Source: Onchocerca volvulus
Taxonomy: Eukaryota > Nematoda > Chromadorea > Rhabditida > Onchocercidae
Assembly (NCBI GenBank): GCA_000499405.2
Contig: HG738139.1
Location: 9,634,616 to 9,698,615 of the forward strand
Direction: 5' to 3'
DNA: 64,000 nt
Under the pieces are notes generated by a model, which saw nothing but the letters and a program-made list of their open reading frames with translations, was not told where the DNA came from and did not search any database. Shown here piece by piece: positions 27,744 to 40,314 of this stretch. A program made the translations under genes and the position numbers. Position 1 is the stretch's first letter, and each line of letters begins with the position of its first letter.

Positions 27744-30113
27744 TTAAATCTCAACACTACTACCAGATGTATGGAAAAGAGGAAGTGTAGAGTCAGCAAA
27801 GTGACTAGATGGCAGTGAAATCGGTTCGGGTGTCAATCGTTTCCGAAGCCTTTTATTCGGTACCACGATTTCTTTTACAAATGAACCGCACAATGCATCA
27901 ACCTCATCGTAAAAACCGGGCGTATTAATACGTGTCTGATGCTCTTTGCATAAAAAATGCTGAAATTAGAATATCTGAGACCTGAGCTTCTAATAATTTA
28001 TTGTATTTGATGGCCAATCATAGAATTTCAATCGTCAAATCAAATTTCTTCATTTTTTTGATTATTCATAATACATTTCATTAGCCTATAAAGCAATTGT
28101 TTCAATTATCCAACAATGACAGATTAAACATTCAAACTTTCATGGTATGATGAAGAAAATGATAAAAGTATTTCCAGAAAAAATTGAGAGAAAAGGAAAT
28201 CGAAACAAACGAACCAGCTGCAAATCTTGGCAGTCACGTGTACAAATATCACAGAATCCAGGTCCAACTCGACTTTTTGCCCGAGGTTTCGAGATTTTCG
28301 TTTCCTTCCTGAAAAGATTTGAACTATTCATCAGTTTGCAATGCAAGATATACAATTCCCTAAAGCAACAAGACAATAAAAGAAGCGGAATTAATAAAAC
28401 TATCGAAAAATAAAAGTAAAAATCACGCCCAATTTATATGTCCATTCCACTGTTTCCCTTTATTGGATAGCTTCCTAAAGTAAATGACTACAATATAATT
28501 TTAAAAAGATGCTAAAATTTGGAATTTAAATTTATAATCCAATACAAAACACAATACTTTCGCTTTAAGAATTCTGGAGAAGCTTTGTGAAATATCGACC
28601 TCCCAGCTGCTTCACCAACATAAATAGGCCGAAAATTAGAAGGTATTCCATATTCCTTCCAGGAAGGCGCATACTGAAGATTGTTATCTTCAAATTTGAT
28701 GAATGGTGGTGTTAATTTGCGCATGCTTTTCTGTAAAATGAAAACAGTAGAACGAATTAGGTCAAACTATTCTGATATTTCATGAGGTTAAGATTCAAGA
28801 ATCTAATGGAATACGATGAAAATATATGCATTAGTGAATAATCCCTTTACTATAAAACTGAATTTCAAAAACTGAAACTCTACATTCCCCTTATCTTCCT
28901 CGCCTCTTCATTTAGGATGTATGCTTTATGCTTTATTCCTTTTGTTATGAAAAAGACAATGATTGGCCAGTGCCGAGTCATAGACGAAAATCAGATGGTG
29001 TTTGCCAAAGACCAAAACTTTCAAAAATGTACATTTCAACATTTACATGGATTAAATGAAACGACTTGGGATCATTTTTGTTTCACGGATTATCCGTATT
29101 TTTTTAGGACTTCAGGATATCTAAATACAATGAATGATACGTTTAATTTTTTAGTTTTTTTTAAATCACTGCAAAGAGTTAGAAAATATTCGCTACTTCC
29201 AATTTCTATGAAACATGCAAAAATATTTGCTTCTAATATAATATACCTGTTTTTCCAGTTTCGGTTTTACAGGCGCCAATTTCGCATTCTGGTTCAGCTT
29301 AATTCGGTTTTTCACATTTGATAAGATTTGAAGGAAAGAAGTATAAGTTCGAACACGAACATCATTTTGTACAGCAACTCGAAGCAATACTGGCAAAGCA
29401 CTGCAGTGCTGGAAAGCACAAACATAAAGATTAGCAATGTTTCCATGAAATTACATGCTCATTTTTATGAAGTTTAACAACTCGAAAAACAATATAATTT
29501 GTCAGTAATGCAAACAAAGCAAGGCCATTAAATGTATATAAAATCTTAATACAAAAAAAGCAGTGATTCCAATGCCTATAAAAGAGGGAAATCTTTAAAA
29601 ACGAGAAATCATAAATTAAGTATTCCTAAGTGTTGATAATAAAATGCCGCTTACTTCCGGTGTAACTTTTTTCGTTTTTGTAACCTTTTCCAAGTAACGC
29701 GCATGTGGATGATCGGTAACAATACAAAAAGGCTTTTTACCATCATCATCAAGCGATTCCAAAACTTTCCCACCAAGCACATTGATGTCCTTCTATAACT
29801 AAATTTTGTTGCATTCGAAAAATTTTGAAATTTAAGTGAAATCTTTGACATTCATTTCACCATAGAAAGAAAGCTTTCTCAAAAGTACAATCAGATCATA
29901 TAAAAAAGTGATAAGCTATATTCATATCATTTCTTTTTACTACATTATTTATAAAACAATCAAAGGAACCTCAAGCTGCAAACGACTATTTTCATCTTCT
30001 AAATCTAAAATGAATTCCATTGAACGGAGCGGCTTTTTGCCTCGTTTTATGATGAAGCTATCACTAAAGAACGAGAGTGACGTTGATGCCTGAGCAGTGG
30101 TATTGTCCGCCAT
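27744..30113 (-). CDS. dbf4: DBF4/ASK, regulatory subunit of the CDC7 replication kinase
   Basis: Activates CDC7 kinase, which phosphorylates MCM helicase to fire replication origins. Six exons: 30113-29970, 29792-29655, 29408-29247, 28730-28558, 28308-28215, 27959-27744. Phases close to 308 aa. All three family motifs are visible. Motif N is BRCT-like, residues about 28-90, with KPLRSMEFILDLEDE and KDINVLGGKVLES. Motif M begins about residue 153 with PPFIKFEDNNLQYAPSW. Motif C is a CCHH zinc finger, C225-x2-C228-x9-H238-x5-H244, split by the last intron, and its spacing is that of the DBF-type finger. The protein is less than half the length of human DBF4 (674 aa), with short linkers and tail. 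It sits tail-to-tail with BAZ2 and heads away from the unknown gene at 30835. The start is the first ATG of the motif-N exon, 24 nt downstream of an acceptor-like site. Confidence 0.9.
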
Positions 30114-30776
30114 TTCGATTCTCGATTTTTTCTTCTACCAGTAGAACATTATCAACAAATAAAGTTAATTCCGGAAAGAAAACTCAATTTGAAAATCATT
30201 CATAATAAACCGAAAAATACTTAAATGCATGCTACTAATTAATATCGACAAGATGACGAAAAATTAAAGTAAAACGAAGTAATTAAACTTAAATTAAATG
30301 ACTGAACTTAACTTAAGTAAACCGAATGGAAACATAAAGGAGTCAAGATGACATGAACTAAATGAGTTGTATAATTGGCTAAATAAATAACAGTGAGATA
30401 GTACAGTCAAAACCATTATCATTTTTGTTCGTTATACCGCATTAAAAAATTGTTCGATTTAATACAATTAAAATTTCTCTAATAATACTCAACCCTAATA
30501 ATACCAGAGTGAACTTTCATCCCAAACACCTCAGTAGAATTTAATACCACTACCTTATACAAAATCCCTAACCTATTCATGTCCCACTCCAGCCGACAGA
30601 CCGCAAAACCCCAACCTGTCTAAAATATAATTTTTCGATAATCAAACCACCTCACACTTTTGACGTATCTTTGGATAACACTGACTTGCCACTACGAAAA
30701 TATCGTCCCAGCAAGTAGAGAATGGTAATATTTCCAGTTGTAATTGTTTTGCTCTTTGACGGTTTTAGTCAGATGT

Positions 30777-30782
30777 TTTATT
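30777..30782 (-). other. Candidate polyadenylation signal of the gene at 30835-32242
   Basis: AATAAA on the minus strand (tttatt on plus), 53 nt past the proposed stop at 30835. Its position supports the terminal exon chosen for that gene. Confidence 0.55.
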
Positions 30783-30834
30783 TCCTTCTCTCTCTTGTAT
30801 TTTGAACCAAATCCTTTTACTTTCTTCTTTCTTC

Positions 30835-32242
30835 CTATCGTTGCAAAATGTCACCAAGAGAGGACAGAAACAACTTAATTATTTTATGTTTTGAAATAAC
30901 ATGAAAAATACGAAAAACAATTGCATTAGAAGGAATCTGAAGATATCCATAAGTCAAGAAGACAGCTACTCTTTGAAATCGGCCCTTCTTCACAATTTTT
31001 GTCCTGAAATCAAATGAGACGTAAGTCAAAGAAAAGAAACCACGGTTAATCATAAGACGAGAAAAGAAATGCTGTAACTGATTAAATATCAATGTTGACT
31101 GAATTACTTTTTCAAATTTTGCTATCAACATTATTCTGCGGGCAGCGATCGAATATATTCATTTCCAGTGGAGAAAATTTTGGAATAATTTTGCATAACT
31201 TCTTCCTGGAATGTAGAGAAATTCGACAAGAAAAAAAAAAAGAAATTTGAAGATTTGAAGAAAGTTTGAACATCCATATTTGCTCAGTCAAGCTACCCGA
31301 AGATTATTCTCTTAAGAAATCAGAAAGCTTACTTCTTGTTGCGACACTTCTTGATGAATAGTTTGTTACGCAAACGACAACGACCAGTTCGACCAGATGA
31401 GCATAGAGCAACATTACATGCGTTCAAGATTGGTACTGAATAAAATTCACGCCAGTTACTATCAATAATAAAACAGTGTTCCTGAAAGAATTACTAGATT
31501 TAGGTTTATACAATCACACGCATATCACAGAAAGATGAAGATACTTCTGATGCGTGCTTCACGTATGGCAACGCAGTATTGTTCTTCGTTTTACTTGTTT
31601 CTTCCAATCCGATAGTTTCCGTTGTGGCTACCACTGAAAGAGCTGATCTTAATCCACATTATTCAGTCAATTACTCACTTCATTATCAATTTAAATCTTC
31701 AAAAGGGATAATTTTAATTATATTATCTAATTTCGTTTATTGCCTGCTAAATGGAATGTATACTGAATCCAAATTCAAACCAGCGAGCATTTTCTCCATT
31801 GAAGTCACGTGAATCCTTACCAGCATCTCCTTCTGATCCAGCGGCTATCCGTAATCCTTCGGCGCCTTCGTCGCTTTTTGTTTCTGATATACTTTGACGT
31901 TGCGGCACGCTTTCAGTTACGCTAATGCCAGTTTTCAATCCTGAGCTGTCCTTTTGTTGGTGTTGTGACTGAAAATGGAAATTTATTTCTGAAAGATATA
32001 TTTTGATTAAATTACGATCTTCAGCTGCTTTACTCCTTAAGTTATTGGATATTTAACAGTTTATAATTGAAATTGCTCACTTTAACGGATCTTATCGAGC
32101 CACTCAGTGATCTGTTGGAGTTCACTTCCTTCGTTTCTACTGATTGCGTATCTTCAAATAATTTTTTACAGCCGAACAAACAATTAGAAATTAGATAACA
32201 ACCTATTACATGATGATTTTTTTCTATTAATGAAGGCTTCAT
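30835..32242 (-). CDS. Unrecognised protein with six-cysteine segment, 247 aa
   Basis: I do not recognise this gene. Five exons can be chained: 32242-32081, 31968-31821, 31633-31518, 31481-31333, 31003-30835. Every junction is GT...AG and the phases close to 247 aa. The N-terminus has a short hydrophobic stretch (VIGCYLISNCLFGC) that could be a weak signal peptide or an anchor. Residues about 55-140 are Ser/Thr/Glu/Lys-rich and probably disordered. A compact segment follows with six cysteines (SFCDMREHCFIID, then NACNVALCSSGRTGRC, then FIKKC), then a basic and hydrophobic tail. An acceptor-like attatag lies 38 nt upstream of the ATG, and a polyadenylation signal follows the stop. Alternatively translation could stop at the TAA that overlaps the fourth exon's donor. 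The exon chain is inference; the function is unknown. Confidence 0.55.
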
Positions 32243-32296
32243 CTCTCTCCTGTCACCCAATTGTGCCAATTTTTGTCGAACTATAATTATATCCTT

Positions 32297-32350
32297 AATA
32301 TAATATATAATGAAATGATGAAAAATATAATATATAATGAAGTGATCGAA
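32297..32350. repeat. Two-copy tandem repeat, 27-bp unit
   Basis: Two adjacent AT-rich copies beginning aatataatatataatga and differing at a few bases. It lies immediately upstream of the unknown gene's acceptor-like site and may be in its promoter or 5' outron. Confidence 0.7.
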
Positions 32351-32762
32351 AATTAACGAAAAATAAAGTACAGTTAAATTCGTAATTTCAAATACAATCA
32401 ACCGGGTTAATTTCAAAAAATTCACTTTTCAAGTTTGCTGTTTTCGTTATCCTGTTTGTGCCACGCAACAATTTAACAAAAGGAAAAACGCTTATCATAT
32501 CCAGACATATTACTTTTTCAAGAAATTGCGGTGTTTTTTTATCAGCACAAATTATCAGCAAAACTGTTGCAAGCAGCTTAAAATAAAGTTACCTTAATAT
32601 ACAACATAACGTAAACTGTGTTTTCATTTCTACTTTCACATTTCTACATTTTAATTTCATGCATACACATCTAGAAATTTACTAAATGAAAAAAAAAAAT
32701 TAGCAAAATAAGAAGCTATTTAAAAATAATCAATGTAGTTTCAATGATCTATATCTATGACT

Positions 32763-32768
32763 TTTATT
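32763..32768 (-). other. Candidate polyadenylation signal of the four-segment membrane protein gene
   Basis: AATAAA on the minus strand, about 114 nt past the stop codon at 32882-32884. Confidence 0.5.
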
Positions 32769-32881
32769 AAAGATCTAAATAAATTCTGAAGGAGTGACAT
32801 ATTTTGAAAAGAAAGAAGTTTTCAGGTCAAGAGTAAACGAGTAGATTACATAGGCATTAGATCTATCGATTTAAATATCAA

Positions 32882-33633
32882 CTATGAATTCAGCAATTTC
32901 ACAAGCATGATAAAACGAACTGAAAGAAGCGCGATAATAAGAAGTATCACAGGTATATATATCTGCTCCTTGATGTTTATGAAAAGATAAATTGACCAAA
33001 TAATGGCTGATACCGTAGTTATGGCATTTACAGTTATGTATAGTGAACGATAATCTTTAAGCATGGATCAATTGATCAGTAATCAGATCGATATGTCATA
33101 ATATTAGACGATCGGTTAATCTTTGTGAATCAGATGATTGGTTTGACAGAAAACATAATTAACTATTGCATATTGACTTTAATTTTTAGAAAATAATGAA
33201 CAGACCTCGACGATTTCGTTCAATGGCTGTAAGACCAAGAAGAGCCATGAACATTTGGAAGAAGAACAAAACAACAAGAGTCATTGGAACGGTATTGGCC
33301 ACATAGCCCAGTACTGTAAAGACGCTTAAGCTAAGTGCGGAAATAGCGTGTACCGATACGACCAAATGAAACCACGTGTGATTCTGATCAACAGACCTTA
33401 AAATCAATTTTTTATATAATTGAATCTGAAGTTACTAAAGATTCATCAGAATCTCACGGCACAAATAAGAAAAATCCAAAGGCGATGATGGTATCATCTT
33501 ACTGCTCAGTTCGATCCAAGTTCTCAGTTAAAAACCAAAATCTAAAAAATAATGGTAGTTATTCGAGATTAAAAGAAGCCAATTACGGTGCATTGCCTTC
33601 CACATCCGAGCCAGCAGAAAAAGATTGCCTCAT
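32882..33633 (-). CDS. Small membrane protein with four predicted transmembrane segments, 149 aa
   Basis: Four exons, 33633-33587, 33541-33503, 33396-33206 and 33054-32882, join in phase to 149 aa. The N-terminal 45 residues are polar. Four hydrophobic segments follow: about 47-68 (FHLVVSVHAISALSLSVFTV), 71-90 (ANTVPMTLVVLFFFQMFMAL), 103-122 and 126-145 (IPVILLIIALLSVRFIMLV). A charged loop, IERNRRDYRS, separates the two pairs, a layout seen in several nematode four-segment families with both ends cytoplasmic. I do not recognise a family signature and assign no function. It lies between two other minus-strand genes with gaps over 600 bp, so operon membership is unlikely. The first exon is the weakest part of the model, since no acceptor-like site precedes the ATG. 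Confidence 0.75.
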
Positions 33634-35557
33634 TTTAAATGACGAATTTTTTTCATTTTCAACATTTATAGACTTATTTTTTGCAAATTTGTATGCAGAT
33701 TTTCGTTTGATAGAATGAAACAAACATTTCTGCTACTTTCTCTCAACCTTTTATATCATTTTGTGAGATGTATGCATTATTTTTCCAATATATCAGGTCG
33801 CATATGTTGGTTTGTATTAATTCTCAACACTATCTATTGTATCTCAAAGATGTATCCATTTACTTCTATGTTGCTTGATAATAAAGATTAAATGATTGTT
33901 CAATAATCATTTCGACATTTATAGCTTTCAGACATGAAAATCTTTAATTTTTAATTTAAATTATTAAATTCGAGATTACGAAATCCTCAATGTTGAGATA
34001 GCACAATTTTATTCAAAGTTAGCAATTTTTGCATACAACAAAAGATAATTTTTTATTTCGCCAATTTAGGCAAAAAATTTTTAAAAACAGAAATTAAACA
34101 TATTCATAAGACGAGGCGTTATTTTCTTATATCCAACCTAATCTTGATCAAATCATTCAATTCTGGCAAAATTGTGCCTAAACTAATAGGTATGAACGGA
34201 GTGTAAGAAATGAGTGATTGTTGACCACAACCAAAATCTGATTATGTTTCTATTCAGCCATTATTTTTATTTAAATTCAGTCTAAATTTGTCCCCAGTCT
34301 TTTTCCGCCTTCTGAAATCTTAGAAATGGAAAACGAGCCCGATTATCAGAGAACATTTCTACTTTAATTTTTAAAAATAAAAGGTTACGAAAACTCAGAA
34401 AAACAAAATAAAAAATTAAAAACTTTTTGTTTCTAATAATAATTCAAAATATAATTACTGCAGAATTATCAATCAGTACTATTAGATTCAATTTTTAGTC
34501 TAAATAATTCTATTAGATATAAACGGAAAATATAATTTCTAGTTGTTTTGCTCGGCAAACCCAACTGAATTAATAGCGTGAATCTTAACTGAAAATTTAG
34601 AATTTTTTTAACACCAATTTTTATTTCATTTCGAAATAAAATAATTTAAATGTTCAAAGAGAAAGTAAATCAAGTTCAAGTTGATTTCTATTGAATTATT
34701 TGTAGCTGCTTTTTCAATAAATCATAGAAAGATGTGATATGATGCAAGCAGTATTAAATATCAATCAATTAGTTCAATCTGCAAGAGATAGCAACTGGAT
34801 CTTTAAAAAAACATTTCATTCAAAAGACACAAAATGCATTTTTCGGTCGCACATTTCGATGATTAGAGGGATTAATGTAACTTTTATTTCATTTATTACT
34901 TGTTTATTTGTTCAGTAAGAATTTTATTTGAACATGTCATACCCTCCCGATATCAATAGCATGACACTGCTAAGCTAAAAACTCATGCAATACATCTCGC
35001 ATAATGCACAACATTTTTTTAAGTGTTCTAAACTAAACACAACTTCATGCTTTCATAAATTTCTGTAAACACATGGATGAACCATGTCGACAAGCATTTT
35101 TTCAACTGATCATATAAAGTGCTGATCCTACCATCAATAGATTTGCAGAAAATGGTTGGATTACCCACTGAATATGATGCCCATAATATCAATTCCAACT
35201 TATGTTTTATGTTTTAAACAATAGTCGATCAATTTTTTTAAAATAAACTTCCTCGAATTAATCATTTCCCAGTTTTTCCCATTATCTGTTACTCGAAATC
35301 GACCAACATCAAATCTATTACACTGTATAGAATTGTTATATAATGGCAGGATATTTAAAACTTAACAGATATTGAACTTGATAATTTTATTAAAAACTAT
35401 TTGATTATATGGGTGATGCAGCCAAAAAAAAAAGAGAGAAATTGAATTAAAAGAAGATTGCTTACTAAATATCAACGATTAGCAAATAAATCTAGACTGG
35501 AAATCCACATACTTAACGCATAGAGAAAGACTTCACAAAATCAAACTAAAAAGGATG

Positions 35558-35610
<53 letters not shown>

Positions 35611-35930
35611 TTCATTCAAATAGCACGAAAGAATAAGTTGTGACTCAAATTTTCAACCTCTTTTCTTCTTCACTTTTATACGGTCTTCGAAATTGTCTAT
35701 CGTTAATTATCTTGGTAGAATAATAGCAGAATACTACTTACTCTCAGATTAAAATTTCATATTAATCATTTAATCTGATCTAAACTTTAGACAAGTTTCC
35801 ACCATTTCCTCCAGTAAACCTTATCTTTGTACACAGTATTATGTACTCAAATCATCTCAGTAAACTGAAAGTCTACAAAAAAAAAAAAAAAAGAATACAC
35901 AATGTGGATTTATACAAACTCATGGAAAAA
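33634..35930. other. Intergenic region between the membrane protein gene and nuo-4
   Basis: AT-rich non-coding DNA with an A49 tract. I see no exon-like frame. It should contain the promoter of the membrane protein gene and the 3' untranslated end of nuo-4. Confidence 0.55.
35558..35606. repeat. A49 homopolymer
   Basis: Forty-nine consecutive A residues on the plus strand, far longer than the 10-18 base A/T runs common elsewhere here. Length is unreliable in most sequencing technologies. Confidence 0.9.
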
Positions 35931-38900
35931 TTAATGTTCATGATGAATTTGATTATAGTAAGTCTGATGTGTTGGATCGGAAATTACTTCTTGAATGCCA
36001 ACAAGGTCTTCTAAGTATGCGTCTTTGTAATAATACTTAAACCTGAAATTTATATAAAGTTCGAAAATTGATTGAAATTTTGATTGAAGCTCAAAAAATG
36101 CAAAGATTCAAAAAAAAAAAAATTTGACATAATGAAATGATATGGAAAGTAATAGTTGCTCTTGCAATAAAAATGACATTTCTAGGTTCGCTTCAGTTTA
36201 CTTCTTCAGTATGTCATTCATTATTAAAAATTACACTGTATGCTAAATTATATCAGTTCGTATGCTACATTATTATCTTCAACAAAAATACAAATAACTC
36301 ACCATGGTTCTCCTTTCGTGTATGTGCTTACTTTACTGAACCATCCAAACTTATCACCACTATTTTTAACTGCTGAATAAACATATGGTGTTTTTAGAAT
36401 CTGAAAACAAATTCTGTTCATATTAATAATTCAAAACAATAAAAAGATAAAATCTAAGGATTTCCCATTGTAAACAACAATTATGAAGAACTGAGAGATG
36501 CGAAGAAGAAAGAATGATTTTTCCTCAATTAATAACAATGAAAGTAGTATATAAATAAAAAACAATCGAATTATAAATGAAATCGATTATTTAAAAAAAG
36601 AATTTCAAAATACAGACGAAAAACAATTAACCTCATTATGAATACACTGAATGTAGCGACCAACTTCTCGAGGACTCTGATATAATTCACCACATTCATG
36701 TTCAGGTAGACCCGCAAATGATAATGCATGTGCTTCTCTTTTGTCCGTTACACTGAAAGTTTAAAATTTAGCATTTCAGTTTTTACTTGACTTTTATCTC
36801 ATTGTGGCCATTATTTTAGTCGTACTCCGATAAATCACTATATAACAGAATGAGTCGAAAGTAATTTTCCGTGCCCTAATTCTTAAGCAAAATAAATTGA
36901 TTATACAAACATCCCAATTTCAAAAATTTCGAGTCAAATTAAAAATTTTGGGTAAAAGATTGCCAGAAAGATATTATGAGAGAGACAGTGGTACTGAGAT
37001 GATGATGATACCATCAAAGTACGTGGCACTGAACCTTTGAATTGCATCACTATTAATCGACAATTAGCACTGCTAGTAAATACATCCACAAATTACAAAA
37101 AAAAAAAAGAACAAAGTATACTAATTTCGCTCAATAGTGTAATCCATTTCGTTTTTTTTGACTTCCCAAGTTGAAAAAACATCGCTTTTGTGATGCTCAT
37201 AGAAATCAAAATTCATATCTTCAATATCTTCTACAATATTATCCACATTTCCAGGCGTTGTCCAGTCGTAAACCAAAATTTCAGAACGCTTTCTATAATG
37301 AAAGCCAAATTATGTGCTGCCAACAGGAACTAGAAAAGATTCCATGCATTTTCAACTTGCAGCAATATTTGAGTTAGCAAATCTCGGAGAAATATTCCAT
37401 GCACAGATTTCATCTTAAATTCAGAAAGGAAGTGACCTAAATTCTTTCAAGGCATCTTTATATGAATCCTCGATTGTTTGCAAATAGGCTCGATCGATAA
37501 TTGCTATCTTGTTTGCCTGAAATAAAGAAAAAAATGTTCACTTTAAAATTGCAAAAAATAGGTAAGTGTGTCATTTATTTATAAATATGTAACAGTTATT
37601 TTCAAACAGTTGAGCTTTATAAACATTGTAACAAATACAGAAATGAGAAAAGTTTAGAAGAAGTTATTGAGACTCATTATGCAAAAAAAAAAAAAAAAGA
37701 CAACAGACATTTCCTTGCTGACGGATATTCTCCAAGCACTTATCGATTGGTACATCTAAATAAATTACCAGATGTGGCCAGAAATGGCAATTTGGTATCA
37801 TATTTTTCCGCTCGATGTAATAATAGGTAAAATCTAAAAAATATAAGTGTGAATATTAACTGTTTCAATAACTGCGAATTTTCCATCAACCGGGTTTTAA
37901 TTCCATCTTCATCTTATATGTTGCATATCTCTTGCTCCTAATCAAAAAAAAATGATGAAAACAAGTGTCGCTGAACATGGATAAGAACACAATAAAACTG
38001 CGCGTGAAAAATTGGAAAGAGATGCAAAAAATATTTTACAAATGGAAAGAAACATTAAATGATTAACCAGAAAAATTGCATATAATATTGAAATCGCAAA
38101 CTCATCAAGAAACTAAACAATTACTATTGAGTTATCATAATTTGCTTACATTCCGGTCCAATGTAATTTTTAGCTCGACATGTGTTAGCGAAAATGAAGT
38201 CAGTATGTGGAGTACGTTCCAAAACGACACCTTGACCTGAAAATACAATATCACCGAGCAAATAAAATAATGAAATCATATAATGCAATATAAATTTTTG
38301 GTTATAATTCATTTTTTCATTCTTTTCCGAAAGTACTTTAATAAAGTAAAAAAAGAAAAACACTTCTCGTTCTTCGCGAATATATCATGTTTATCAAAAT
38401 TGGAAAAACCAATGATTTTTCTAAATTTTGCAAGATTAAAAGATTTTCTTCCATCACTTCTTCATCAGGCGATATCAACTATTAGAAAATGAACAATATA
38501 ATTTAAGATGTTAAGTAATATTAAGTAGTCTCATTTCATATTTTTAGTGCATCATACAGTCAGCTACGAAAGCATACAGCAACAAATTTTGCTTTTATTC
38601 TCAGAAAGAAAATACGCACCTACTAGAGGAATTCCCGCTGAAAATATGTAAATAATAAACGACCAAATTCTGAACTTATTCTTTAATACTCTGCTCAAAT
38701 CAGTTGAAACAAGCTAAAATTTACCAGTATTCATAATATGTGCTATCGCGTTCAAATACTGGTCGAACTTGCATCTAAGAATACGGTCACGCATTTTTGC
38801 TGTTTGGTCATTGCAAGGGTCCTTGTAGAACATATCCATGTCAAACAGACGGAAAGATTTTGGAAACTATAATCCAAAACGACTAACAGTAAATAAGTAA

Positions 38901-40314
38901 AACAGAGAAAAACACTACCATTATTTGTCATTCATTGTCAAAGATATAACTTTCTTACAAAAAAGCTTAAGTAAAAAATTTGGTCATCAGCAACATTATA
39001 TCAGGAAAAATGTTAGCTTCATAAAAATTATTTTTTATTTTCTTCAAGCTTGACATTATAATATTTTCTAAATTAATTTATCATAATTCCACACAAATGT
39101 TTAGTTAAGCATTCACTTATAAAATTGATTTTTTTTTTTTTTTTTTTTTTTTGATGGGAGAGAAGAGGGGAAAAAAAACAACAGGACTAACCAAATGATA
39201 GTAATTTCTATAATCATTGCCAAAACGATCTATCAGAACTTCATCCATTTGAAATTCCGGAATAAAATAAAAACCTAGTCGATCCGCAAGTGACCGACCC
39301 ATATCTGACTAAAATAAAACTCTATATGATATGAGGCATTATTCAAAATTTTTTGTCCTTCTTATTAAACTCATAAATTTTTCCGGAAATAATTTTATCC
39401 TTTGAATAATTTAGAACTCGCAAATCCTGAAAGAAATTTCACTCATGTACGCTACTGCATTGATGTTTTAGGCAAGATAAAAAAGATGAAAAAGGAAGCA
39501 ACATTTAATTAAAAGAAATATTTCGCAAAAGTTATAAACTGATGAAATAAAGCAATTTAAGCACCAAAACAACAAAACTTTTCAGTCATTATTATAGGAA
39601 TCTTTGAGTGTCCTACAAACACATATTGAACATTTTGCTAAAGCTAGGGAAAAAATTTATGATATCAACCACTGAAATTTAGATTACCTTGTTTTCATCA
39701 TAAAACGTCTTTACTAGCATGATATTTTCAGAAATATATTATGGAGAGATTTAATCTCTAAAAGGTGCTATAACTTTTATAATATGTTGAGCGATCTCAG
39801 ATTTTATGGAATAAATTAAGGGGAAGCAGAAGTGACAGAGATTTACTATCATTACAAATTACCTTTTTCGAACCAATATTCCCTTCAATCACAATTAATT
39901 TTGAATTCTCATGAAATCTCTTCAGCGTACGATCAACAAGAGCATGCTGCCATCGGTATCTGAATCAGGAAAATTTCAAAAAAAAAAAAAGAAATATGAT
40001 GAACTTTTGCCTAATCAAATCTAAACATGAATAAAAGAAAATAATGCCTCCTGAAGAACTGTTGCTCAACAATCACGTTTCCACTGCACGAATATAGAGA
40101 TACATATGACTTGAGTCTAACGAAAAAAAAAAGTATACCCTTTCTCCTTATAAGGCCATGGTTCTGGATAAGTATCCGGGTCAAGCTTTAATTTACTCTT
40201 TTCAACAATTGTTCGCTTTTGATTGATAAATTGCGTAAATCCAGCAAACATTGATGATGGTGAAATAAGCAACCGAGGACAGGTGCGCACCCAAATACAC
40301 AGTGCACCTGCCAT
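35931..40314 (-). CDS. nuo-4: NDUFA10, 42-kDa subunit of mitochondrial complex I
   Basis: Accessory subunit of NADH:ubiquinone oxidoreductase in the mitochondrial inner membrane, with a deoxynucleoside-kinase fold. Eleven exons: 40314-40139, 39959-39863, 39308-39192, 38866-38725, 38236-38150, 37833-37709, 37516-37437, 37292-37122, 36752-36632, 36400-36332, 36035-35931. Phases close to 429 aa, close to the C. elegans orthologue NUO-4. The N-terminus is basic and hydroxylated, as in a mitochondrial presequence. The family block LDPDTYPEPWPYKEKG follows, then a P-loop-like VIEGNIGSKKSD at about 82-93, SLADRLGFYFIPEF, a DRILRCKFDQY segment, LERTPHTDFIFANT and LVIYLDVPIDKCLENIR. The P-loop lacks the usual second-last glycine (GNIGSKKS against GxxGxGKS). 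An acceptor-like tttatag lies 9 nt before the ATG. The last exon uses tttaag at 36036, because the nearby tttcag would bring an immediate stop in frame. Confidence 0.95.

Noticed and set aside
33485..33718. Plus-strand open frame of 77 aa
   Set aside because: It is antisense to the first two exons of the four-segment membrane protein gene, which has phase-consistent splicing on the minus strand.
36035..36043. tttcag acceptor at 36044 for the last nuo-4 exon
   Set aside because: Joined to the phase-0 donor of exon 10 it reads GTT TAA, an immediate stop. The next acceptor, tttaag, keeps the frame and the expected C-terminus.
37171..37377. Plus-strand open frame of 68 aa
   Set aside because: It is antisense to nuo-4 exon 8 (37292-37122) and its intron border.
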